Shown piece after piece: positions 33,201 to 45,700 of a stretch of DNA of 64,000 nucleotides. A program made the position numbers and the translations under genes. This stretch comes from Taudactylus pleione (taxonomy: Eukaryota; Chordata; Amphibia; Anura; Myobatrachidae): NCBI GenBank assembly GCA_031769625.1, contig JAUIMM010000202.1, positions 6,000,001 to 6,064,000 of the forward strand. Direction: 5' to 3'. The notes below the pieces were generated by a model, which saw nothing but the letters and a program-made list of their open reading frames with translations, did not search any database and was not told the DNA's origin. The first letter of the stretch is position 1. Every line of letters starts with the position of its first letter.

Positions 33201-36200
33201 AATGACTCATGTCTCTATCTTCTCAGCAAAAGACTCCTAAGTTCCATCTTGACTGTAGACAACATCAGCAGTAGAGAAGAAGGCCAGCCATTTACCTCTT
33301 TGCATCAGGGTGGAGACCAAACAGTGGTCAAAGAAAGATTCCTTCTAAATTGGTGTACTCTACCGCTGTATTACCACGCTTTATTACATTGTTTGGCATC
33401 ATATTTACCTAATGTTATCTGCAATAGCATTTTGTCCAAATATAAAATGTTGATGTATCACTGTTATGATTTGTTATCTGCTGCATTTTAACTTTATGTT
33501 TAACATTGTTATATATGTTATACACTTTTTACCTGTATGACATAGTATAATGTGCTAATATTACCATCATGCATTGTCTATATTATTTGTACATTGCCGC
33601 AGTAATATGTTTTAAGATTAAATTGTAATGTAATAGTTATATGTTGATGACTTAAGCATATTTGCCTCTGTAAAAAGCATTGTTATGTATTATGTTAATA
33701 CAATGTTATCATTTGCAAAAACAGTGTTCAATAAATTAATGTATTGTGTTTATACATTGTTGTTTTGGAGAAAAGGGTCTTGATTCCCTGATTGGCTAAA
33801 AAATGGCTTAAATTTAAAATGGTGTTTCATTACTAGCTAAGCCTTAATCTTTACAGTTTGAGGCTTTCCAAAAAAGAGAAACAGTGCAAACGCACCTGCT
33901 AAAGATCCAGCGATGGCGGCAAACCTCACGGAATGATCCTTCTTCTGACAGGTAAGTGCTACTAATGGAAGTCATCAAGCAGACACTTCCTGCCAAAATA
34001 CTGTGTATGCTTTGATCATCCAGAACTTTCATCCTACTGATCCTGGAGCTCCATGGGGTCCCACGTAGTGAACACTGTCATTCCTCTGCAAATGACTCAT
34101 GTCTCTATCTTCTCAGCAAAAGACTCCTAAGTTCCATCTTGACTGTAGACAACATCAGCAGTGGAGAAGAAGGCCAGCCATTTGCCTCTTGGCATCAGGG
34201 TGGAGACCAAACAGTGGTCAAAGAAAGATTCCTTCTAAATTGGTGTACTCTACAGCTGTATTATGACGCTTTATTACATTGTTTGGCTTCATATTTACCT
34301 AATGTTATCTGCCATAGCATTTTGTCCCTATATAAAATGTTGATGTATCACTGTTATGAATTGTTATCTGCTGCATTTTAACTTTATGTTTAACATTGTT
34401 ATATATGTTATACACTTTTTATCTGTGTCACATAGTATAATGTGCTTATATTACCATCATGCATTGTCTATATTATTTGTACATTGCCGCAGTATTGTGT
34501 TTTAAGATTAAATTGTAATGTAATAGTTATATGTTGTTGACTTAAGCAAATTTCCCTCTGTATATAGCATTGTTATGTATTATGTTAATATAATGTTATC
34601 TTTTGAAAAAATAGTGATCAATACATTAACGTATTGAGTTTATACATTGTTGTGTTGGAGAAAAGGGTCTTGATTCCCTGATTGGCTCAAAAATGGTTTA
34701 AATTTAAAATGGTGTTTCATAACTAGATAAACCTTAATCTTTACAGTTTGAGGCTTTCCAAAAAGGAGAAACAGTGCAAACGCACCTGCTAAAGATCCAG
34801 CGATGGCGGCAAGCGTCACGGAATGACCCTTCTTCTGACAGGTAAGTGCTACTATTGGAAGTCATCAAGCAGACACTTCCTGCCAAAATACTGTGTATGC
34901 TTTGATCATCCAGAACTTTCATCCTACTGATTCAGGAGCTCCATGGGGTCCCACGTAGTGAACAGTGTCATTACTCTGCAAATGACTCATGTCTCTATCT
35001 TCTCAGCAAAAGACTCTTATGTTCCATCTTGACTGTAGACAACATCAGCAGTGGAGAAGAAGGCCAGCCATTAACCTCTTGCCATCAGGCTGGAGACCAA
35101 ACAGTGGTCAAAGAAAGATTCCTTCTAAATTGGTGTACTCTACCGCTGTATTACGACGCTTTATTACATTGTTTGGCATCATATTTACCTAATGTTATCT
35201 ACCGTAGCATTTTGTCCCTATATAAAATTTTTAAAATGGTGTTTCTTGACTAGCTAAGCCTCAATCTTTACAGAATGAGGCTCTCCTAAAAGGAGAAACA
35301 GTGCAAACACACCTACTAAAGATCCAGCGATGGCGGCAAGCCTCAAGTTATGATCCTTCTTCTGACAGGTAAGTGCTACTAGTGGACGTCATCAAGCAGA
35401 CACTTCCTTCCAAAATACAGTGTATTCTTTGATCATCCAGAACTTTCATCCTACTGATCCTGGAGCTCCATTGGGTCCCACTTTGTGAACACTGTCATTC
35501 CTCTGCAAATGACTCCTAAGTTCCATCTTGACTGTAGACAACATCAGCAGTAGAGAAGGCCAGCCATTTACCTCTTTGCATCAGGGTGGAGCCCAAACAG
35601 TGGTCAAAGAAAGATTCCTTCTAAATTGGTGTACTCTACCGCTGTATTACGACGCTTTATTACATTGTTTGGCATCATATTTACCTAATGTTATCTGCCG
35701 TAGCATTTTGTCCAAATATAAAATGTTGAAGTATCACTGTTATGAATTGTTATCTGCTGCATTTTAACTTTATGTTTAACATTGTTATATATGTTATACA
35801 CTTTTGACCTGTATGACATAGTATAATGTGCTTATATTACCATCATGCATTGTCTATATAATTTGTACATTGCCGCAGTATTATGTTTTAAGATTAAATT
35901 GTAATGTAATAGTTATATGTTGTTGACTTAAGCATATTTGCCTCTGTATATAGCATTGTTATGTATTATGTTAATACAATGTTATCATTTGCAAAAACAG
36001 TGTTCATTAAATTAATGTATTGTGTTTATACATTGTTGTGATGGAGTAAAGGGTCTTGATTCCCTGATTGGCTCAAAAATGGCTTAAATTTAAAATGGTG
36101 TTTCATAACTAGCTAAACCTTAATCTTTACAGTTTGAGGCTTTCCAAAAAGGAGAAACAGTGCAAATGCACCTGATAAAGATCCAGCGATGGCGGCAAGC

Positions 36201-37300
36201 GTCACGGAATGACCCTTCTTCTGACAGGTAAGTCCTACTAATGGAAGTCATCAAGCAGACACTTCCTGCCAAAATACTGTGTATGCTTTGATCATCCAGA
36301 ACTTTCATCCTACTGATCCTGGAGCTCCATGGGGTCCCACGTAGTGAACACTGTCATTCCTCTGCAAATGTCTCATGTCTCTATCTTCTCAGCAAAAGAC
36401 TCCTAAGTTCCATCTTGACTGTAGACAACATCAGAAGTGGAGAAGAAGGCCAGCTATTTACCTCTTGGCATCAGGGTGGAAACCAAACAGTGGTCAAAGA
36501 AAGATTTCTTCTAAATTGTTCTAAACTACCGCTGTATTACGATGCTTTATTACATTGTTTGGCATCATATTTACCTAATGTTATCTGCCATAGCATTTTG
36601 TCCCTATATAAAATGTTGATGTATCACTGTTATGAATTGTTATCTGCTGCATTTTAACTTTATGTTTAACATTGTTATATATGTTATACACTTTTTACCT
36701 GTATGACATAGTATAATGTGCTTATATTACCATCATGCATTGTCTATATTATTTGTACATTGCTGCAGTATTATGTTTTAAGATTAAATTGTAATGTAAT
36801 AGTTATATGTTGTTGATTTAAGCAAATTTGCCTCTGTATATAGCATTGTTATGTATTATGTTAATATACTGTTATCTTTTGCAAAAATAGTGTTCAATAA
36901 ATTGACGTATTGTGTTTATACTTTGTTGTGTTGGAGTAAAGGGTCTTGATTCCCTGATTGGCTCAAAAATGGCTTAAATTTAAAATGGTGTTTCCTGACT
37001 AGCTAAGCCTCAATCTTTACAGAATGAGGCTCTCCTAAAAGGAGAAACAGTGCAAACGCACCTACTAAAGATCCAGCGATGGCGGCAAACCTCAAGGAAT
37101 GATCCTTCTTCTGACAGGTAAGTGCTACTAATGGATGTCATCAAGCAGACACTTCCTGCGAAAATATTGTGTATTCTTTGATCATCCAGAACTTTCATCC
37201 TACTGATCCAGGAGCTCCATGGTGTCCCAAGTAGTGAACAGTGTCATTCCTCTGCAAATGACTCATGTCTCTATCTTCTCAGCAAAAGACTCCTAAGTTC
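24287..37300 (+). repeat. 890-bp array, block A: 7-monomer higher-order repeat with shortened monomers
   Basis: Exon-2 anchors: 24,582; 25,472; 26,362; 26,889; 27,778; 28,668; 29,167; 30,054; 30,944; 31,833; 32,360; 33,249; 34,139; 35,029; 35,528; 36,415. Most steps are 886-890 bp. Steps of 527 or 499 bp follow the shortened monomers at 26,362, 28,668, 31,833 and 35,029, in which about 363 bp of 3' UTR and spacer is missing at the junction CTATATAAAA/TTTTTAAAATGG. The pattern repeats at an offset of 5,471-5,472 bp, then 6,361 bp because the second period has one extra monomer at 34,139. Monomers at 29,167 and 35,528 also lost 28 bp including the exon-2 acceptor. Block A carries the His variant (LLHCLAS) where block B usually has Tyr (LLYCLAS). 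Confidence 0.92.
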
Positions 37301-40300
37301 CATCTTGACTGTAGACAAGATCAGCAGTGGAGAAGAAGGCCAGCCAATTACCTCTTGGCATCAGGGTGGAGACCAAACAGTGGTCAAAGAAAGATTCCTT
37401 CTAAATTGGTGTACTCTACCGCTGTATTACGACACTTTATTATATTGTTTGGCATCATATTTACCGTATGTTATCTGCCGTAGCATTTTGTCCCAATTTA
37501 AAATGTTGATGTATCACTGTTATGAATTGTTATCTGCTGCATTTTAACTTTATGTTTAACATTGTTATATATGTTATACACATTTTACCTGTATGACATA
37601 GTATAATGTGCTTATATTACCATCATGCATTGTCTATATTATATGCACATTGCCGCAGTATTATGTTTTAAGATTAAATTGTAATATAATAGTTATATGT
37701 TGTTGACTTAATCATATTTACCTCTGTATAAAGCATTGTTTTGTATTATGTTAATACAATGTTATCGTTTGGAAAAAAAATTTTCAATAAATTAATGTAT
37801 TGTGTTTATACATGAATTGTTATCTGCTGCATTTTAACGTTATGTTTAACATTGTTTTATATGTTATACACTTTCTACCTGTATGACATAGAATATGGTG
37901 CTTATATTACCATCATGCATTGTCTATATTATTTGTACATTGCCGCAGTATTATGTTTTAAGATTAAATTGTAATGTAATAGTTATATGTTGTTGACTTA
38001 AGCACATTTGCCTCTGTATATAGCATTGTTATGTATTATGTTAATACAATGTTATCGTTTGCAAAAAAGTGTTCAATAAATTAATGTATTGTGTTTATAC
38101 ATTGTTGTGTTGGAGAAAAGGGTCTTGATTCCCTGATTGGCTCAAAAATGTTTTAAATTTAAAATGGTGTTTCATAACTAGCTAAGCCTTAATCTTTACA
38201 GTTTGAGGCTTTCCAAAAAGGAGAAACAGTGCAAACGCACCTGCTAAAGATCCAGCGATGGCGGCAAACCTCACAGAATGATCCTTCTTCTGACAGGTAA
38301 GTGCTACTAATGGACGTCATCAAGCAGACACTTCCTGCCAAAAAACTGGGTATGCTTTGATCATCCAGAACTTTCATCCTACTGATCCTGGAGCTCCATG
38401 GGGTCCCACCTAGTGAACACTGTCATTCCTCTGCATATGACTCATGTCTCTATCTTCTCAGCAAAAGACTCCTAAGTTCCATCTTGACTGTAGACAACAT
38501 CAGCAGTGGAGAAGAAGGCCAGCCATTTACCTCTTGGCATCAGGGTGGAGACCAAACAGTGGTCAAAGAAAGATTCCTTCTAAATTGGTGTACTCTACCG
38601 CTGTATTACGACACTTTATTATATTGTTTGGCATCATATTTACCTAATGTTATCTGCCGTAGCATTTTGTCCCTATATAAAATGTTGATGTATCACTGTT
38701 ATGAATTGTTATCTGCTGCATTTTAACTTTATGTTTAACATTGTTATCTATGTTATACACGTTTTACCTGTATGACATAGTATAATGTGCTTATATTACC
38801 ATCATGCATTGTCTATATTATTTGTACATTGCAGCAGTATTATGTTTTAAGATTAAATTGTTATGTAATAGTTATATGTTGTTGACTTAAGCACATTTGC
38901 CTCTGTATATAGCATTATTATGTATTATGTTAATACAATGTTATCGTTTGCAAAAAAGTGTTCAATAAATTTACGTATTGTGTTTATACTTTGTTGTGTT
39001 GGAGAAAAGGGTCTTGAATCCCTGATTGGCTCAAAAATGTTTTAAATTTAAAATGGTGTTTCATAACTAGCTATGCCTTAATCTTTACAGTTTGAGGCTT
39101 TCCAAAAAGGAGAAACAGTGCAAACTCACCTGCTAAAGATCCAGCGATGGCGGCAAACCTCACAGAATGATCCTTCTTGTGACAGGTAAGTGCTACTAAT
39201 GGAAGTCATCAAGCAGATACTTCCTGCCAAAATACTGTGTATGCTTTGATCATCCAGAACTTTCATCCTACTGATCCTGGAGCTCCATGGGGACCCACAT
39301 AGTGAACACTGTCATTCCTCTGCAAATGACACAGGTCTCTATCTTCTCAACAAAAGACTCCTAAGTTCCATCTTGACTGTAGACAAGATCAGCAGTGGAG
39401 AAGAAGGCCAGCCATTTACCTCTTGGCATCAGGGTGGAGACCAAACAGTGGTCAAAGAAAGATTCCTTCTAAATTGGTGTTCTCTACTGCTGTATTACGA
39501 CACTTTATTATATTGTTTGGCATCATATTTACCTAATGTTATCTGCCTTAGCATTTTGGCCCTATATAAAATGTTGATGTATCACTGTTAAGAATTGTTA
39601 TCTGCTGCATTTTAACTTTATGTTTAGCATTATTATATATGTTATACACTTTTTACCTGTATGACATAGTATAATGTGCTTATATTACCATCATGCATTG
39701 TCTATATTATTTGAACATTGCCGCAGTATTATGTTTTAAGATTAAATTGTAATGTAATAGTTATATGTTGTTGACTTAAGCATATATGCCTCTGTATAAA
39801 GCATTGTTATGTATTATGTTAATACAATGTTATCGTTTGCAAAAATGTGTTCAATAAATTAATGTATTGTGTTTATACACTGTTGTGTTGGAGAAAAGGG
39901 TCTTGATTCCCTGATTGGCTCAAAAATGGTTTAAATTTAAAATGGTGTTTCATAACTAGCTAATCCTTAATCTTTACAGTTTGAGGCTTTCCAAAAAGGA
40001 GAAACAGTGCAAACACACCTGCTAAAGATCCAGCGATGGCGGCAAACCTCACAGAATGATCCTTCTTCTGACAGGTAAGTGCTACTAATGGACGTCATCT
40101 AGCAGACACTTCCTGCCAAAAAACTGTGTATGCTTTGATCATCCAGAACTTTCATCTTACTGATCCTGGAGCTCCATGGGGTCCCACGTAGTGAACACTG
40201 TCATGTCTCTGCAAATGACTCATGTTCTATCTTCTCAGCAAAAGACTCCTAAGTTCCATCTTGACTGTAGACAACATCAGCAGTGGAGAAGAAGGCCAGC

Positions 40301-43300
40301 CATTTACCTCTTGGCATCAGGGTGGAGACCAAACAGTGGTCAAAGAAAGATTCCTTCTAAATTGGAGTACTCTACCGCTGTATTACGACACTTTATTATA
40401 TTGTTTGGCATCATATTTACCTAAGGTCATCTGCCGTAGCATTTTGTCCCTATATAAAATGTTGATGTATAACTGTTATGAATTGTTATCTGCTGCATTT
40501 TAACTTTATGTTTAACATTGTTATATATGTTATACACTTTTTACCTGTATGACATAGTATAATGTGCTTATATTACCATCATGCATTGTCTATATTATTT
40601 GTACATTGCCGCAGTATTATGTTTTAAGATTAAATTGTAATATAATAGTTATATGTTGTTGACTTAAGCATATTTGCCTCTGTATAAAGCAATGTTATGT
40701 ATTATGTTAATACAATGTTATCGTTTGCAAAAAAGTGTTCAATAGATTAATGTATTGTGTTTATACATTCTTGTGTTGGAGAAAAGGGTCTTGATTCCCT
40801 GATTGGCTCAAAAATAGTTTAAATTTAAAATGGTGTTTCATAACTAGCTAAGCCTTAATCTTTACAGTTTGAGGCTTTCCAAAAAGGAGAAACAGTGCAA
40901 ACGCACCTGCTAAAGATCAAGCGATGGCGGCAAACCTCACAGAATGATCCTTCTTCTGACAGGTAAGTGCTACTAATGGACGTCATCTAGCAGACACTTC
41001 CTGCCAAAATACTGTGTATGCTTTGATCATCCAGAACTTTCATCCTACTGATCCTGGAGCTCCATGGATTCCCACGTAGTGAACACTGTCATTCCTCTGC
41101 AAATGACTCATGTTTCTATCTTCTCAGCAAAAGACTCCTAAGTTCCATCTTGACTGTAGACAACATCAGCAGTGGAGAAGAAGGCCAGCCATTTACCTCT
41201 TGGCATCAGGGTGGAGACCAAACAGTGGTCAAGGAAAGATTCCTTCTAAATTGGTGTACTCTACCGCTGTATTACGACACTTTATTATATTGTTTGGCAT
41301 CATATTTACCTAATGTTATCTGCCGTAGCATTTTGTCCCTATATAAAATGTTTATGTATCACTGTTATGAATTGTTATCTGCTGCATTTTAACTTTATGT
41401 TTAACATTGTTATATATGTTATACACTTTTTACCTGTATGACATAGTATAATGTGCTTATATTACCATCATGCATTGTCTATATTATTTGTACATTGCCG
41501 CAGTATTATGTTTTAAGATTAAATTGTAATATAATAGTTATATGTTGTTGACTTAAGCCTATTTGCCTCTGTATAAAGCATTGTTATGTATTATGTTAAT
41601 ACAATGTTATCGTTTGGAAAAAAAGTGTTCAATAGATTAAAGTATCGTGGTTATACATTCTTGTGTTGGAGAAAAGGGTCTTGATTCCCTGATTGGCACA
41701 AAAATAGCTTAAATTTAAAATGGTGTTTCATAACTAGCTAAGCCTTAATCTTTACAGTTTGAGGCTTTCCAAAAAGGAGAAACAGTGCAAACGCACCTGC
41801 TAATGATCCAGCGATGGCGGGAAACCTCACGGAATGATCCTTCTTCTGACAAGTAAGTGCTACTAATGGAAGTCATCAAGCAGACACTTCCTGCCAAAAT
41901 ACTGTGTATGCTTTGATCATCCAGAACTTTCATCCTACTGATCCTGGAGCTCCATGGGGTCCCACGTAGTGAACAGTGTCATTCCTCTGCAAATGACTCA
42001 TGATTCTATCTTCTCAGCAAAATACTCCTAAGTTGCATCTTGACTGTAGACAACATCAGCAGTGGAGAAGAAGGCCAGCCATTTACCTCTTGGCATCAGG
42101 GTGGAGACCAAACAGTGGTCAAAGAAAGATTCCTTCTAAATTGGTGTTCTCTACTGCTGTATTACGACACTTTATTATATTGTTTGGCATCATATTTACC
42201 TAATGTTATCTGCCGTAGCATTTTGGCCCTATATAAAATGTTGATGTATCACTGTTATGAATTGTTATCTGCTGCATTTTAACTTTATGTTTAGCATTAT
42301 TATATATGTTATACACTTTTTACCTGTATGACATAGTATAATGTGCTTATATTACCATCATGCATCATCTATATTATTTGAACATTGCCGCAGTATTATG
42401 TTTTAAGATTAAATTGTAATGTAATAGTTATATGTTGTTGACTTAAGCAGATATGCCTCTGTATAAAGCATTGTTATGTATTATGTTAATACAATGTTAT
42501 CGTTTGCAAAAAAGTGTTCAATAAATTAATGTATTGTGTTTATACACTGTTGTGTTGGAGAAAAGGGTCTTGATTCCCTGATTGGCTCAAAAATGGTTTA
42601 AATTTAAAATGGTGTTTCATAACTAGCTAAGCCTTAATCTTTACAGTTTGAGGCTTTCCAAAAAGGAGAAACAGTGCAAACGCACCTGCTAAAGATCCAG
42701 TGATGGTGGCAAACCTCACAGAATGATCCTTCTTCTGACATGTAAGTGCTACTAATGGACGTCATCTAGCAGACACTTCCTGCCAAAATACTGTGTATGC
42801 TTTGATCATCCAGAACTTTCATCCTACTGATCCTGGAGCTCCTTGGGGTCCCACATAGTGAACACTGTCATTCCTCTGCAAATGACTCATGTTTCTATCT
42901 TCTCAGCAAAAGACTCCTAAGTTCCATCTTGACTGTAGACAACATCAGCAGTGGAGAAGAAGGCCAGCCATTTACCTCTTGGCATCAGGGTGGAGACCAA
43001 ACAGTGGTCAAAGAAAGATTCCTTCTAAATTGGTGTACTCTACCGCTGTATTACGACACTTTATTATATTGTTTGGCATCATATTTACCTAATGTTATCT
43101 GCCATAGCATTTTGGACCTATATAAAATGTTGATGTATCACTGTTATGAATTGTTATCTGCTGCATTTTAACTTTATGTTTAGCATTATTATAAATGTTA
43201 TACACTTTTTACCTGTATGACATAGTATAATGTGCTTATATTACCATCATGCATTGTCTATATTATTTGTACATTGCCGCAGTATTATGTTTTAAGATTA

Positions 43301-45700
43301 AATTGTAATGTAATAGTTATATGTTGTTGACTTAAGCACATTAGCCTCTGTATATAGCATTGTTATGTATTATGTTAATACAATGTTATCTTTTGCAAAA
43401 ATAGAGTTCAATAAATTAATGTATTGTGTTTATACATTGTTGTGTTGGAGAAAATGTTCTTGATTCCCTGATTGGCTCAAAAATGTTCTAAATTTAAAAT
43501 GGTGTTTCATAACTAGCTAAGCCTTAATCTTTACAGTTTGAGGCTTTCCAAAAAGGAGAAACAGTGCAAACGCACCTGCTAAAGATCCAGCGATGGCGGC
43601 AAACCTCACAGAATGATCCTTCTTCTGACAGGTAAGTGCTACTAATGGACGTCATCTAGCAGACACTTCCTGCCAAAATACTGTGTATGCTTTGATCATC
43701 CAGAACTTTCATCCTACTGATCCTGGAGCTCCATGGGGTCCCACGTAGTGAACACTGTCATTCCTCTGCAAATGACTCATGTTTCTATCTTCTCAGCAAA
43801 AGACTCCTAAGTTCCATCTTGACTGTAGACAACATCAGCAGTGGAGAAGAAGGCCAGCCATTTACCTCTTGGCATCAGGGTGGAGACCAAACAGTGGTCA
43901 AAGAAAGATTCCTTCTAAATTGGTGTACTCTACCGCTGTATTACGACACTTTATTATATTGTTTGGCATCATATTTACCTAATGTTATCTGCCATAGCAT
44001 TTTGTCCCTATATAAAATGTTGATGTATCACTGTTATGAATTGTTATCTGCTGCATTTTAACTTTATGTTTAACATTGTTATATATGTTATACACTTTTT
44101 ACCTGTATGACATAGTATAATGTGCTTATATTACCATCATGCATTATCTATATTATTTGTACATTGCCGCAGTATTATGTTTTAAGATTAAATTGTAATG
44201 TAATAGTTATATGTTGTTGACAAGCATATTTGCCTCTGTATAAAGCATTGTTATGTATTATGTTAATACAATGTTATCGTTTGCAAAAAAGTGTTCAATA
44301 AATTAATGTATTGTGTTTCTACATTGTTGTGTTGGAGAAAATGGTCTTAATTCCCTGATTGGCTCAAAAATGTTCTAAATTTAAAATGGTGTTTCATAAC
44401 TAGCTAAGCCTTAATCTTTACAGTTTGAGGCTTTCCAAAAAGGAGAAACAGTGCAAACGCACCTGCTAAAGATCCAGCGATGGCGGCAAACCTCACAGAA
44501 TGATCCTTCTTCTGACAGTTAAGTGCTACTAATGGACGTCATCTAGCAGACACTTCCTGCCAAAATACTGTGTATGCTTTGATCTTCCAGAACTTTCATC
44601 CTACTGATCCTGGAGCTCCATGGGGTCCCACGTAGTGAACACTGTCATTCCTCTGCAATTGACTCATGTTTCTATCTTCTCAGCAAAAGACTCCTAAGTT
44701 CCATCTTGACTGTAGACAACATCAGCAGTGGAGAAGAAGGCCAGCCATTTACCTCTTGGCATCAGGGTGGAGACCAAAAAGTGGTCAAAGAAAGATTCCT
44801 TCTAAATTGGTGTACTCTACCGCTGTATTACGACACTTTATTATATTGTTTGGCATCATATTTACCTAATGTTATCTGTCGTAGCATGTTGTCGCTATAT
44901 AAAATGTTGATGTATCACTGTTATGAATTGTTATCTGCTGCATTTTAACTTTATGTTTAACATTGTTATATATGTTATACACTTTTTACCTGTATGACAT
45001 AGTATAATGTGCTTATATTACCATCATGCATTATCTATATTATTTGTACATTGCCGCAGTATTATGTTTTAAGATTAAATTGTAATGTAATAGTTATATG
45101 TTGTTGACAAGCATATTTGCCTCTGTATAAAGCATTGTTATGTATTATGTTAATACAATGTTATCGTTTGCAAAAAAGTGTTCAATAAATTAATGTATTG
45201 TGTTTCTACATTGTTGTGTTGGAGAAAAGGGTCTTGATTCCCTGATTGGCTCAAAAATGGTTTAAATTTAAAATGGTGTTTCATAACTAGCTAAGCCTTA
45301 ATCTTTACAATTTGAGGCTTTCCAAAAAGGAGAAACAGTGCAAACGCACCTGCTAAAGATCCAGCGATGGCGGCAAACCTCACAGAATGATCCTTCTTCT
45401 GACAGGTAAGTGCTACTAATGGACGTCATCTAGCAGACACTTCCTGCCAAAATACTGTGTATGCTTTGATCATCCAGAACTTTCATCCTACTGATCCTGG
45501 AGCTCCATGGGGTCCCACGTAGTGAACACTGTCATTCCTCTGCAAATGACTCATGTCTCTATCTTCTCAGCAAAATACTCCTAAGTTGCATCTTGACTGT
45601 AGACAACATCAGCAGTGGAGAAGAAGGCCAGCCATTTACCTCTTGGCATCAGGGTGGAGACCAAACAGTGGTCAAGGAAAGATTCCTTCTAAATTGGTGT
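37300..45700 (+). repeat. 890-bp array, block B (full-length monomers, one extended)
   Basis: Exon-2 anchors: 37,305; 38,484; 39,373; 40,264; 41,150; 42,040; 42,929; 43,819; 44,706; 45,593. Spacing is 886-891 bp except for 1,179 bp after 37,305, where 289 bp of 3' UTR and spacer (37,813-38,101) is duplicated. Defects seen: an early stop in the 39,373 copy (TAA at 39,589-39,591), exon-1 donor GT changed to TT at 44,519, and exon-1 acceptor AG changed to AA at 45,309-45,310. Two spacer classes alternate, one with AATAAA and one with AATAGA at the polyadenylation position. Confidence 0.92.
37813..38101 (+). repeat. 289-bp partial duplication of monomer 3' UTR
   Basis: After TGTTTATACAT the sequence jumps back to GAATTGTTATCTGCTGCATT. 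This second 3' UTR copy carries rare variants (TTTTAACGTTATG, TTTCTACCTG, ACATAGAATATGGTGC) that otherwise occur only in the monomers at 47,373 and 52,709. Confidence 0.88.
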
